Origin: Cercis canadensis
Taxonomy: Eukaryota; Streptophyta; Magnoliopsida; Fabales; Fabaceae
Direction: 5' to 3'
DNA: 64,000 nucleotides
NCBI GenBank assembly: GCA_003255065.1
Contig: QAOA01005271.1
Location: 62,001-126,000 of the forward strand
Below are positions 1-12,487 of this stretch, piece after piece. Numbering within the stretch: position 1 is the first letter of the stretch; the number at the start of each line of letters is the position of its first letter. Under the pieces are notes generated by a model. The model was not told the DNA's origin. It saw only the letters and a list, made by a program, of their open reading frames with translations, and searched no databases. The position numbers were made by a program, and so were the translations under genes.

Positions 1-345
1 AACGCTGAAACATAAAGGTAGAAAACGCTGAAATGAAAACACAGTCGCCAAAGCGCTGTGCACTGAGAGCGCTGTTATAATGGAAAACGCGGATTTAAAT
101 CCGCGTTTTCTTTAAGAAAACGCGGATTTAAATCCGCATGTTCTTAAAGAAAACGCGGATTTAAATCCGCGTTTTCCTTAATAACAGCGCTCTCAGTGCA
201 CAGCGCTTTGGCGACCGTGTTTTCATTTCAGCGTTTTCTACCTTTATGTTTCAGCGTTTATTGAATAAAACGCAAATTTAACTTCGCGTTTCCTATTAAA
301 AACGCTGTTTTATATCAGCGTTTTATGATAAAAACGCGTACGCGT
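1..345. repeat. Nested palindrome array (AACGC/GCGTT foldback, left end off window)
   Basis: Bases 1-258 form one long dyad centred between 129 and 130; only a few mismatches separate the two 129-bp arms. At the centre are three copies of a 28-bp palindrome (core GCGGATTTAAATCCGC) at 83-110, 116-143 and 149-176, exactly 33 bp apart, with 5-bp spacers that are reverse complements of each other. The middle copy has a small defect. To the right are further smaller palindromes with the same AACGC/GCGTT motif, including the perfect AAACGCGTACGCGTTT near 332. No ORF is present. It is probably part of a foldback or MITE-like element, or the subterminal repeat zone of a DNA transposon. The outer left arm, if any, is outside the window, so no terminus or target duplication can be given. 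Confidence 0.85.
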
Positions 346-1131
346 TTGTTAGCCAAAATAAACAGACCCCTTTTGGTAAATACTTTAAAAACTAACCTAT
401 TTTCGTATTTAGTTTATAAAAATGCATTATTTTAGTAAAAAAGCCGAGATTTTGGAAACTAGAGTAGAAGTATAAAAAATTTGGAACGTCCACAAAAATT
501 AAGTGGTAAGTTGTTTAATATGTGTACAGTTAAAATTTAAATAGTTTCAGTTAAATTTAATCGATACAATGTGCTGGAAGAACCAAACATAAATTAATAA
601 ATATAAAAAAATTTGAATTTTTTTTATTTATAAATTTTATGACTCATAACAATAATTCTCTCATTATATTACTATACACATGAAATTATTAGCTTATACA
701 CCATGGGTTGAGCACAAAGTCACAAACTAACAAAAATATTTCTTATTTAATTCACTTCTGTTTTAATAAAATTCAATTTAACAAAATGAAAAATTATAAT
801 TATAGGATCAAGACATGTAATATTACATAAACAGGACTCCCAAATCGGTTCGTTGTTGTTATTACCATAGTATTCACAACTAGAAAAAGATAGCTAATAA
901 TAAATTGTATTTGGAACATCTGTATATACGTAAATCCCCACAACATATAAACCTTTCAAGGCCAAGAAAGCAAAAAAAACAAGTTAACATGTCACTTATC
1001 CCATTTTTGTTTGGGGTAGACAATGTAATGCACTTAAACCCTGTGCTAGTGAACAAAAATGGTTGTCTTCCATTCTGTGCCCTACTAAGAAGTGGGAGCT
1101 TCACATTCTTAAGAAGGTAACACTTAGTAAG
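346..1131. other. Intergenic / 3' flank of the U1-type zinc-finger gene
   Basis: AT-rich sequence without a credible reading frame. The part next to 1131 probably contains the 3' UTR of the minus-strand zinc-finger gene. Short open frames at 880-1120 lie on both strands over the same bases and look fortuitous. Confidence 0.5.
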
Positions 1132-4100
1132 TTACTGTGAAGGTATTTGATCATTTGCTGCATCTGGATTCTCCGGCAGTGCCATAACCAAGTTATCCTG
1201 GGTAAGATTTACCACCTTCACTTGAGATTCAGGACTTCCATCTGCAGTTTGGGTTTTTTTAATTGAACCTTCAGGGCCATCCAACTGTGCTGGGACAGAT
1301 AGCAGCTCAATTTTTGTTTCCCCGGTAGGATTGTCACTCTCGCCTTGCGATGTGCCTTCTGAAACTTGGGTTTCTGAGACATGTTGAGACACCGCTGGTG
1401 TTGATGCTGGTACCTGAGCAGGCACATGCCCCGGTGGTGGTGCTGTTGCTGGTACTTGGGTTTGAGAGAGTACATAATTCATCAGGAGCTGAGCCAAAAG
1501 GACCTGCGGATCACTAGCACCATGTCGGACTTGTTGATTGATAGAATTTGAAAGAGCATTGATATCAAGGGGCGGTGGGTAAAGTGCTTGAAGCCCTCCT
1601 CCTCCATACAGAGCTTGGGGGCCATGGACACGCTTGAGACTTGATAGGTGCTTTTTACCCGTCAAATGACTGTCAAAAACAACCTGCGACTCACACTTAA
1701 CATTGCACAACTCACATATAAAAGGAATCGGCTGTTTAGATATTGGAGGTTCCACTGGCCTTCTTGGCCCATCATTAGCCCTCATGTACTTACCTCCTCT
1801 GCCTCCTCTCATCTTACGCTTGAAACCACAACCCCCTACAGCAAAGTTATCCCTTGGTTTCTCCTCAGGCTTTTCAGTTGGAACTTCAGAAGTCTCTCCT
1901 GTATCTTTCTGCAGCTCAATTTCGTTCTTGTGATAGTTATTAGGAGCTCCAGAGCTCATATTTTCTGGTGGGCATCCATTTTTCTCAGATTCCTGAACTT
2001 TCTCAGGCTGAACTGCTAAATTCAATTGAGAAGTAGGCATCTCTCCACTCTGTTGCCTATTTATAGCTTTGAGTCTCTGTAGTTCCTCATGCACTAGCAA
2101 ATTCTTTTTATGTCGCTTGCCATTCTTATGCTGCTCCAAGATTTCAGCAGTATTGCAGTCAACCTTACAAATTTCACACCAAGCCTTATGTGGTGGCAGC
2201 CGCAATGGTGCAGTTGGCACTTGTGCTGGCATAGGTAACAGTAACTGCCCAGGAACTGATGATGAAGATTGGGCCACTGAACTGATTCCAGCTGCAGCTT
2301 GTTTGGATACTACATTAGAAATGGCTGGTCCAGAAGTATGGGGTGGGAAGTGCCTACCACCACTTCGTCCACGTCCCCTGCCACGGTGATGAAACTGGCC
2401 CCGACCACCCCCTCTAAATCGTCTACCACCTCTGTATTGAGACTGCCCAATCTGTAGATAAGCATCCAAATATCAAGTCAAGCACATATTCACATGGTTG
2501 ATATTCAGGTACAAAGATTACTGGGAAGAATAAGACAAAAGGATTAAACTAAGAAAATGCACAGTAAGAGATTAAAAAAATCACTCCTGCACCTGCAACT
2601 AACAGCTTAAACTTTTAAAATAACTAGGTCCTTGACATGGTACAAAAGCCTCTCAGAACAAGTGCCTCTCTCATTTTCCTAATTACACTAAATTTCAATG
2701 CAAGTTAAGGATAACATGTGCTTTGTCCAAGCTTCAAAACAAAAGTGCTTTTGCATGAGAGGGCATGTGAGATAAAAAATAAAAGAACCATTCCTAGACC
2801 TGCATCTAACAGCTTAAGCTTCTAGGACAACCAAGAACTAGTGGTAATAAAAGAGAGCACACAGCTAGTGATATTAAAAGCAAGATAGAGAAAACAGGAA
2901 AGTTCAAACAGCCAACATACTGAAAACTTCCAGTAAATTCATGCAAAGTATCATAATTCTCACAAAGCTTACAGAAACTGTAAGATAAGAGGTATTGCAT
3001 ATAGTTTAAGAACCAGAACAAGTACTGATCAAGAAAAGGGGATATCAGACTCAGCCAGGTGATGATCAGAGTACTCTCTGAACAGAAAGTTATTAAAAAA
3101 TTACGAGAATCAGCACATACACAGACAATGATGGCCCTGAAAATGCTTTCAAGGAAGAGTTTAAAAATTAATCATTTTAATTAGTATAGGCAGTAAAATG
3201 TACATATCTTAAAATCAAAATTTATACTGTGACACATCATTGTCTAGCCATGGCTCAATGATGGCCCTTGCTAAATGCCTATAGACACTCTCCAAGGCAC
3301 ATTTTAGCAAGGACCCACTTGGATCTCAGAATGAACAAAGAAAATAAAAAGCAAATCGACAATTTGATTAAGAACTTTGCTCAATAGCTTAACAAAATTA
3401 GATGCTTTCCTTTACTTTTCTTTGCCCATTCTAAAATTCAAATGCAACCTAATATCATCACTTGGATCCAGCATTCTTCAACATTCCAGCATATTCCCAG
3501 ATCCTCCTTGTCAAACAAATAAGCAAAGCAAGGAGAATACAGAAACAACTGCACTGATATTGAAGAATGCATGGATATGCTCTAAACTTATCATATTATT
3601 TAGTTTTCGCCTTTTGGGAAATAAGACTCAGTCTTGATAAGCCATTTGATCAGCACGGGCTCCCTTCATCATGGATGAGATAATAGCCAAGGCTCAAAGA
3701 TCACTTCTTCAGAGTTAAGAGTTTCTAATGAATTAACAGACCCACCAGGGATTTGACCAAATAACCTCACCGCATCCATGCCCATCCACAATTTTATCAG
3801 CCTCAAGATAATGTTGATCAAGCAATCCTTGATAAGGCTCAAATTAAGGCCCGAAAATAAGCTCAACGCTTCCCTAAGTCTGAAACTGAGCACAAAAAAC
3901 CTTCTGACAAAGGAAGAAAGAAAGGAAATTAAGAAAAAGTATATCCAATATATAGCAATTAGAGAAACTTTTCTCTTCCTTAACTGTAAGGAGCATCATA
4001 TGAGTAGTTAAAAGGGCCAGACAGTTAAGAAGAGAAACAAGAAAGAACTGGCTCAATTGAATGCATTTACAAGCGACAAACAAACCTAACAATCTGAATC

Positions 4101-6790
4101 AGCAAGCTGGGTTTGGAGAGAAAATCAATGTATTTAAAACTAAAAAAATTTCGAAGGATGATGTTACGCCCACATCAGCTCTAAAGCAACCAGTGAAGAC
4201 CCACCATCATGCACCAATGTTGTGACACAAAAGTTAAGAGCCACATATGCTTATCAACTTACACCGCAACTATGGTCTTTATCTGGTCACTTCAGGAAGC
4301 TGTGGCTGAGTTTGCAGAATTCTCTACATCTTTTGAAATTTTCAGATGGAAAGCAGACAATTCAATACCTATTAAGTATCAGCCTTTTCTCCAGAGATAG
4401 TCCCAAAAGAGCCTGAGAAAGCACAGCAATATTCTCTCTAAAAGAATAAAAATATGTTAAAAAACATGTAAAATTTGAAAAATCTTCAATCGGTCTTTTC
4501 TATTTACTTATTAGCTTTCATTTTTGATTGTAGATTAAGAAAGTGCGTGCTAAGTCTAGAAGTGAATATGCTAAACCAAGTCAAGCAGCAAAACAACCAC
4601 CAATAATGACTTAAGTTTAACTCACTCTTCATCCCGTTCAAGTTACACTGAAGTGACTTGTCACAACTTAGTTAAATACCAAGGCTGATTGGCATAGTCT
4701 ACAATACATCTCTTGCAATGATCTCATAATAGAAGTATCAAATGTAGAGCCAATGCTAGATGTAGTACATTACTACGACAAGCCTTTATTAAGAACAAAG
4801 AAATGATAAATCCATAACAGAGTTACTTCAACTAATCTCATGTAGTCTCGCAATATATATCACAAAGTAGCCAAGGCTTTCTTTTTCCCCAGTCATAACC
4901 TCTGTGCAAAATGATTAAAGGATCTGAAGCACATGAGAGATTTATAAATACAAGCCTACAAATCCCAACAGGTAATGAATTTTGTATCTCTCGTCAACAG
5001 CCAACAAGGAAAGTTAATTAAGTATGCATGATAAAAACATGGTAAGACTGACACATGGTAGAACAAAAATTTCAACAGAACTGCTATCTGGTCTCCTCTG
5101 CACTCTGCTACTAAGTGTTAGATAAGGAACACAACAAGATTTAAAAAAAAAATGTTGATGGGGAAAATAGAAAAAATAAAGGAGAGAATAAGTAAGAAAA
5201 ATGAATATCTATATAAGAAAAGTAGTAGTATTAATTCAGCATAACAAAGGTGAAATATGTTTTTATCTTGTAAGACACAGAAGCTTTTTAAAAACAATTA
5301 ATAAGAATTAATCGTCCACAGACAAAATTTTCCTTTGAAAAATCCATAGTTCAATTCAAGTTGAGTTTGTTCAGAATTTAAAACATTCCACTTTTAAGCT
5401 TCAAAATATTACTTCTTTAAATTGGATTTAATTCATATTAAAAGTAACATAAAATGATAGGTTGAGCTCCTTGTCTCTACATATTTCCTAGGTGAAGCTA
5501 AAATAAGTTAATGTTGCTCTTGAAGCACGGAAATTCCAAGAAAGAAGTTGTGTCATGTCTGTGTCTGAGATACTTGACTCTTGTTGAGCACTTCTTTTAA
5601 TATTTGACACTTGTTTCTAAACCTATTTCAACGCATGCTAGACATGTTTTAGGTATCTTTTGATATACTTCTTATATTCTCATAATTATAAATATCAATA
5701 TTGAGTATTTGTATAACTTTTTAGTCTGTATATCTATGTGGTGTCATGTTCTGTTGCATGTTGGTGTCTATGCTTCAAAGCTAATGGCAATAATGAATAG
5801 AAATCCAAATGAGCAGACTAACAATAAACATGCAAAACTTAAATGGGAGAAAGACAGACATTTTGATACAAAATATGGTAAAAACTACACTTAAATAAAC
5901 ACTAAGAGCTGAAGAAGAAAGGCATAAAACCAAAGAGATTCAAAGCAATTTATCAGAATCATCCAAGCATCCCCAATTTTTGAGGTCAAGCATTCATTCA
6001 CCAAACAAGAATGAAGCAACAAAAGTCACTCACTTAAGAAAAGCTTCACGTTAAAAAGAAAGAAAGAGTTAAAAGATGGAAGATCCCTGTTCTCTTTTTC
6101 TCATATTTGTAGGTTCCTGTATTCTTAAAACTGATGCCTTAGTAATGCAGAATTAAAATGTTACCGTGTTATCTTATCAGAAACCAACCAAAAGCTTTCA
6201 TCAATACAAAAATCAGAGACCATACATAATACATTCAAGATCAGCAAGCCAGCCCGTAAAATCATTTCTTAATTCAGTTCCAATTTCAGAAGGTTGATCA
6301 TTTATTCATTTTCTACCAATGTATTCAGTCGAAAATTGGAAGCAAAATAAAATTTTACCGGCAGATTCATGGCCCCCTGCGCCACGTCCATGTTCCCTCC
6401 AAGGTGACTCAGCTGTGAGAGAGCTGCTACCGCTGCTGGATTCACTGAACCTGCAGCTGCCGAACCTGATACCGAATTCAATTGCTGTTGATTTTCCACA
6501 ACCCCAGAAAGGAAATGAACATTCTGCTGATTTTGCAAGTGGGTCTGTGAATGAACCGGCTCGGGAGGGATTGGGACCCCAGGGGGGTGAATCGAAGCGG
6601 GTTCTTGCTGGATTTGCTGATGGGTTTGTTGGGTATAGGAATTTGTGTATTGAGAAGGATAATAAGCGTATTGCTGATTATAGCCATAATATGATAGGGA
6701 TGATTGATCATAGGCTTGAATTTGAGATGGGTCATAAGCATTTTGCTGCTGCTCTTGTTGATGGTGCTCGTAGCCAGAAGAATAATTCAT
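1132..6790 (-). CDS. U1-type (matrin-like) C2H2 zinc-finger, Gln/Tyr- and RGG-rich protein
   Basis: Two coding exons: 6790-6359 and 2451-1132. The donor after codon CCG (GTAAAA) and the acceptor CTACAG before ATTGGGCAG are both in phase 0, giving about 583 aa. Residues 1-144 are low-complexity, rich in Gln, Tyr, Ser and Asn. Residues ~147-180 hold a GRRFRGGGRG/GRGRGRSGG block typical of RNA binding. Two U1-type fingers follow, at about 236-258 (C-x2-C-x12-H-x5-H starting WCEICKVDC) and 390-412 (ICELCNVKC ... HLTGKKH). A basic RGGRGGK patch lies just before the second finger, and the C-terminus is Pro/Gln/Thr-rich. U1-type fingers are known from RNA- or spliceosome-associated proteins, so a nuclear RNA-binding role is inferred. 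The start is the first ATG of a frame with an otherwise non-coding upstream. An additional small exon inside the long intron cannot be excluded. Confidence 0.85.
2452..6358 (-). other. 3.9-kb intron of the U1-type zinc-finger gene
   Basis: No coding segment is recognised here. It holds a diverged direct repeat (about 2575-2640 and 2780-2830, sharing the phrase CTAACAGCTTAA with variants) and, around 5510-5760, sequence that looks like an old transposable-element insertion with repeated GTGTC/GACAC-type phrases. Short open frames at 3377-4416 show no family features. Confidence 0.5.
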
Positions 6791-9707
6791 GGCTGCAAGA
6801 GGATTTTCTAAAGGGTTTTCTATTGCGTCTGGTTATTCCAGAAATGATGCCTCTTCCTTCTCCCTTCAGGGAACAAGAAGGAAACACTGATCTCCGCTAA
6901 CTCTTGACGGACACAGACGCTTCCTAATTTGATCGTTACTGGAATTGCGCGCAAGTCCCTGAAAACTTCATTTTAACTAGCACAGCCCCAAAGTTAAGGA
7001 ATTACTTTTTTTTTTTTTGGAAATTAGGAATTACACTATTTATATTATTTTTTATTGGATATTTATATTCTTTCATTATAAACTAAATTATCACTCAAAA
7101 AATATTGTACTTAATTAATAAAATGGTGTCTAAAAAATATATGCTTGTAAGTTTAGTTCTCTTTTTTTGGGTAAGCAAAGATAAACAAAAAAAAAAAAAA
7201 ACAAAAACAAATGACTAACTCCTAACAAAATAAATTTGTAACATCATATCCAAACCATTCAATTCAAAGATCCTCGAAAGAATTTGCGGCTTAAAAAGGG
7301 TGGAGACCAAAAATGGCTTTAATCAAATAGTATTGAGGTCATTTTTAGATTTTATATGCTTCTTAAGTTTAGTTTTTTTTTTTTGGGTAAAAATAAATAA
7401 ATAACTAACTCCTAACAAAATAAATTTGTAACATCATATCCAAACCATTCAATTCAAAGATCCTCAAAAAAAAAACTGCGGCTTAAAGTGGGTGGAGATC
7501 AAAAACTACTATAATCAAGTGATATTAAGATCAGTCGTATTGAAATTGAAAAATCTAACAAAGTATTAAAAAGGAAAAAAGTTAGGAACAAAACCAAACC
7601 CACCAAATTTAGAGGCTTTGAAGCCATATCAGTTTGGAGGCTATAAAGTTTCTATATTGACCTGAACTTGGCAGTCCAATGTTAAATTGTGCAAGTATTC
7701 CACTGAAGAGGCCTCTTGGGCTTACAGTACAGAGGCTACAGAAGTTTTATACGCTGGGATTGTTTTTCTGATTCTGGAGTAACTCTAGTATTGTCCAATC
7801 TTAATTTAAACACTAATTGAGGCCTCTAGGCCCAACTATGAAGTCGCAAAACCCAATTTTATTTCTTCTAATCACCAATAAAAACAGTTTTCTTTCTTCT
7901 AGGGACAATCACTAAAGGACTATCTTATTAGAAAGGACCTTGTGATTCTTATCCAATGATTAATTTAATTATATTTCAAATAAATTATATAGTCATAGGA
8001 AAAAATCAGTAAGTATAGTACAGTGGTGAGATATTTAGATAGTTTGTCAAAAAGTTATGAATTCAAATCTTTGTACGATTATTTAACCAAATAATAGTAA
8101 TCATGATTAGTACATAGAATGATTTTCATATTTTAATGTGGAAAGAGGAATAAAAATAGAATGACCATTCCCATTTTTTGTCGTTAGATAGATCAATAGG
8201 GTTAATTTTTTTAGCCGGAGGCATGAGAGAATGGAAGTTCAAGTTTAAAAGATCATTGAACCAATTGTGTTGTATGCTTATATAATGACTATCACTTAAT
8301 GTAATGGAACTCTGCAAATTAGTCTTATACAATTGCAACCTAGCTAACATTTCTTAATAAGTTAGGTATCTGTTAACATAATTAATTTATGCATAATATA
8401 CATCCATAATATATATATTTATACGTTTTCCTAACAGTTATGTAAATCGGCATTCACGTACGAAAAGAAAATGGTGCAAGGTTAGTGATAGTCAACTTCT
8501 CTGTATGAAAATTTGAAATACTTAGAGCATTATTTGGAAAGCAGTAATAAAGTGGAGACATGGACTATGACTGAAGTCATAACTCTCGATCCACGTGGTT
8601 GATCGAATTAATAATTTTTGACTATCCAATTCCCTTAACCTTAAGATAGTCAACTCTTCTGTATGAAAAATTGAAATATACCTATAAGATCACTTCACTA
8701 TGTTTGTGCCTTTGTGGATAACCCTTTCAAGTTCCATCATTATAGGCCTGCAGTAGAGCATTATTCAAGACAGAAAAAAATGTATGATGATTGATGAGAT
8801 GATATAGTCATTGTTAGACGCCTTCTCAAGAAATTTTAAGGGTAAGTTTGGTATATCAAAAAGTAAAATGATATGAGAAGACGTCTAATTAGAAATAAAC
8901 CCTATTTTTGGATCTCCACCTTATAGTTTAAGCTTAAATGATTGGTTTCGTGACACGAATTACATCAAATACTCTCTAAAAAGTTATTTCTAGTTGTATA
9001 AAATACAATCAAATGATTAATTTGTACGCAACTCATTTATATTTCGTAATGTAGGGTTAGTTTCTACCAAGAAGAAAAGAGATAGAGATAGGGTTAGAGA
9101 CCAATTCATTGTTTTGAGTTGTGATGACATTGTCAATGTACATTGCTTGTCTGAAAACGATGTCCCTATTAAAATAAGTTGAAATATATATCTTCAAAAT
9201 TGCCATCCATTCTGAAGCTTAAGCTAACGTAAGGTATCTTCAGTAATTTTCTTTTATTCTCCTTTAGTAAATTCCAATAAGCTATAGTTTATAAAATAAA
9301 TATATAATAGTATCATTTGATTCTTTTTATTATCATCTAGTTTATAAACTAAAGGGTATTCAATGTGTGGATGTTGAGAAGATCCGAATTTCATGATTAG
9401 CTATGACTAGGAGAGTTGAACTGCTGCAGCTGACACAGTGCGCTTGGTTTAACTCAACTCTTAATAAAAAACTTAAAAGGTAATATGTGTATTAAATTAA
9501 GCCATTTCAAGCCTCTCTAAGTAATTTGATAATATAGTGGGAAGCCACTAACCACATGGGGAAAGCATTTTCAGAAAAATGGCAGGTTGATAACCCAACT
9601 TGAAGAACTATATTGGAAAAAAGATTAAAGTAAAAGAAAACTCCTGATACAGAAAACTTGAGAATTGTCTAGACTTTGAAGATTATAATTATTGATATAA
9701 ATCTATG
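6791..9707. other. Intergenic, 5' side of the zinc-finger gene
   Basis: The first ~170 bases should contain the 5' UTR and core promoter of the minus-strand gene. The rest is AT-rich and contains a tandem repeat (separate entry). Around 8012-8095 there is a possible SINE remnant (AGTGGTGAGA followed by GAATTCAAATC, resembling tRNA boxes A and B). The phrase AGTCAACT...TCTGTATGAAA occurs near 8485 and again near 8645. I see no protein-coding gene. Confidence 0.5.
7133..7534. repeat. Two-copy tandem direct repeat (~190-bp unit)
   Basis: Copy 1 (about 7133-7341) and copy 2 (about 7352-7534) share the ordered blocks AAGTTTAGTT, a T-run, CTAACTCCTAACAAAATAAA, TTTGTAACATCATATCCAAA, CATTCAATTCAAAGATCCTC and GCGGCTTAAA...GGGTGGAGA. 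The conserved centre is essentially identical over about 65 bp; the ends have diverged. No N lies between the copies, so this is not the contig-end artefact seen elsewhere in the window. Confidence 0.8.
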
Positions 9708-9945
9708 AGTTAAATACTTTTTTTGTCCTTAAAGTATTTCTTATGTGTCACTTTACTCATTGATTTATTTTTTGTGTCATTTTAATTCTCAAATAATCAC
9801 TCTACCCATCAAATTAGTCATTTAAATGATTATTTTTAGTGCTATGAATGACTGATTTGACAGACAATGTGATTATTCAAAGATTAAAATGACACAAAAA
9901 ATAAATTAAAGACTAAAGTGATATTTAAAAAATAATTTTACTCTA
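9708..9945. mobile_element. MITE-like foldback, copy 1 of a two-copy family
   Basis: The left arm has TTGATTTATTTTTTGTGTCA followed by TTTTAATTCTCAAATAATCA; the right arm is its inverted complement (GATTATTCAAAGATTAAAAT, then GACACAAAAAATAAATTAAA). About 70 bp of loop, including GTGCTATGAATGACTGATTT, separates the arms. A related copy lies at 51934-52440. There is no coding content. Ends are approximate because the terminal A/T runs blur any target duplication. Confidence 0.7.
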
Positions 9946-10327
9946 AATCTATTCTCATTAGAAATAGTTACACTTTTGTTTCATTCCTCATAGTCTATAA
10001 AGTTAGTCACAAAAAATTATTGGTCGATAATTTTGCTTTAAAAGTATAAAGCTAGTTAGTCTATGTTACTTATCTTATAGGTAACTAAGTTCTTCTTTGT
10101 GGTACATTTCAACAAACAATAAATTTATTGGTCCATAATTTATTTTTTTTCCTGATTATCTATGTAGATGAGTTATAGGTGTCATGCAACTAAAGGCTAA
10201 AGCCCATATTAATATGTCTTCTAATTCCAATTTTTTGTCTCCTTTTATTACCATAGTTTGCGCAACTCATCCACATCTCATAGGCCATGTGATTGAAAAA
10301 TAAGAAAAATTGAATTGATTTCAGAGA

Positions 10328-10685
10328 CTAAGGCTCTGTTTGAGAGTTTTTTTGGAGGGGAGAGGAGAGGAGAGGAGAGGAGAGGAAAGGGAGGGAAAGG
10401 AAGGGAAAGGAAAGGGAGGGGTTTTCCTCTCCTTTGTTTGGATGATTAAAATGAGGAAAAGGAAAGAAAAGGGAAGGAAATGTTTTATTGTAAAATATTT
10501 TTACTAGTTTACCCTTTATTATCTTTTCACTCTTTTTTTCTAATTCAATTTTTTAATTATAAATGTAATTATTATTTATTTATTAAAAAATAAAAATTGA
10601 CAATAACCGAATTCATACTCTAATTAAGTACATTTTCATAAAAAANNNNNNNNNNNNNNNNNNNNNNNNNNNNNNNNNNNNNNNN
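10328..10685. repeat. Purine tract and truncated TE-like sequence at a 40-N assembly gap
   Basis: A GGAGA/GGAAA-type polypurine run covers 10353-10421. It is preceded by AAGGCTCTGTTTGAGAG, a phrase of a kind often seen at the ends of plant DNA-transposon relics, and followed by CCTCTCCTTTGTTTGG, which partly mirrors it. The sequence then decays to AT-rich DNA and stops at 40 Ns (10646-10685). The gap size is probably nominal, so the right part of this unit may be missing. Confidence 0.6.
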
Positions 10686-10804
10686 ACTAAAGGGCTGCGG
10701 CGGACAATGCATGCTTCTAAGAAATAAAATCATAAACATGAAAAAGGTATGATGACAAGTAAATTTAATTAATATAATAATGGTTGTTAGGATGTAAAAA
10801 TATT

Positions 10805-11354
10805 GGTTTAATTGCAATTTTGGTCCTCCTGTTTTAACAACTTGAACGTTTTATTCCCCCTTCTTTAAAAATGAACTATTGAGTCCCTCTATATTCATAA
10901 AATATACAAGTTTAGTCCATTTGTCTTTAAATCAAAATTCTTAAGTTTATTTCAAGGTGTAAAGTTCACTGATTCATAATCTTACCGTTCAGATTGAAGA
11001 ACTACGTCTTTTGAATATTCTCACTAAATTTCAGCTCGATCTAACGGTGAGATTCAGCCCAAAATATCAAAATCATAAGTTTTCATCTAACCAAAAATTT
11101 AGACTTATTCCCCGTTAGATTGAGCTGAAATTTAATAAAGAGGTTCATCAGAAGTAGCTCTTTAATCTGAATGGTGGGATTATGAATCAGGGAACTTTAC
11201 ACCTTGAAACAAATCTAAGAATTTTGACTTAAAGACAAATGGACTAAAATTGTACATTTTATGAATATAGAGGGACTCAATAGTTTATTTTTAAAGAAGG
11301 GGGACCAATACGTTCAAGTTGTTAAAATAAAAGGACTAAAATTGCAATTAAGCC
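10805..11354. mobile_element. Mutator-like foldback element, 550 bp, with 9-bp target duplication
   Basis: The ends are inverted copies: GGTTTAATTGCAATTTTGGT at the left, and ACTAAAATTGCAATTAAGCC at the right. Complementarity continues to the middle, so the whole unit can fold as a single ~270-bp stem. The direct repeat AAAAATATT (9 bp) flanks it exactly at 10796-10804 and 11355-11363. A 9-bp duplication with long terminal inverted repeats is the signature of Mutator-like elements. There is no transposase frame, so it is non-autonomous. Confidence 0.9.
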
Positions 11355-11783
11355 AAAAATATTATGTAGCCAAAAAAAAAATAAATTAAAGAATGGATAA
11401 ATGATTATAATTTTCATAATACTTGGTATATATATATATATTGAGAAGTAATCCGAGACCACATTGAACTAGAACTATAAAACTTCTTTAAAAACGTGGT
11501 ATATAACTAATCTAGTTAGGACTCGTTTTCTTAGACATGTGCTTTTAATGAAGTTGGTTTACCGTTACATGACAATTGGTGGGCTTGAATTCAATCCTAC
11601 CATATCTCTTTTCTTCCTCAACTGAATTCAAAATGTTTATCAGTTTGATAAAAAACTACATATTTTATTTATAAGAAATTCAAACTACATATATAAAAAA
11701 GATAATTTTAAATGTATTGTAGATTTTTATAGTTTAGATGAAATTTGAATTAGGTCATTTTAGTTTATTTTTTCTTTTTTTTT

Positions 11784-12150
11784 AGGTCTTTATAGTTTAA
11801 TTTTTTTTTAATTAGGTCCCTATCATTACTCAGGGTTATAACTCTATCAATTTCATGCTAACATGACAAATGATTTCTCCACGTGGCAATAAATGAAACT
11901 TAGGTGACGCTAAAGTGGCACATAAATTGCCACCCATCAAACGCACATGCAAAACATGTGGTTTAGTTTTTCTCAAATTGATGAAATTAGGATGAGAAGT
12001 GACAAATAGAACCCAACTTTTTGTGCCACTTTGGAGCCATGTCATCTTTTTTTATTGCCACATAGACAAGCCGTTTGTCATGTTAGCACTAAACTAACAG
12101 AGTTATAACTGGGGGTGACGGTAGGGATCAAATTAAAAACTATAAGAATT
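11784..12150. mobile_element. Foldback MITE
   Basis: An inverted repeat pairs TTTATAGTTTAA...AATTAGGTCCCTA at the left with TAGGGATCAAATT...AAACTATAA at the right. Further inside, GTTATAACTCT, GCTAACATGACAAA and TGCCAC phrases match in opposite orientation (for example TTTGTCATGTTAGC near 12075). The middle is less symmetric. There is no coding capacity. Element ends are approximate; I did not find a convincing target duplication. Confidence 0.75.
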
Positions 12151-12487
12151 CCAAAAGAGAAATTTTTTTTTTCATAGAAACATGATTTAAAATTCGTCCA
12201 TATTATACAGATCTGTAGTATATTAAACCAACAAAATAATAATATAAAGTTGAGTGATATTTTAATCATTTCACCTCGTCCAGTTGCTTTTCAAAATGTC
12301 TTTTTTTTTTTTTCTTAGTTTAGGACTGAGCTTCTAAGCTCACTTTTTTTTTTTTTTTTACTGTTATAATTTTATAATTATTTTATTAATAATTTGTAGT
12401 GTTAAAAAGAGGACGCTTATGTTCACATTAAAAAATAAAAAAAGAGAGAGAATGCTTATGTTAAATGTGGAACTTTTATTTCATCGT

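Noticed and set aside
6319-6900. 193-codon plus-strand frame opposite exon 1 of the U1-type gene
   Set aside because: It is antisense to a Gln/Tyr-rich coding exon; the low-complexity codons keep the opposite strand open. No motifs, start context or splice sites support it.
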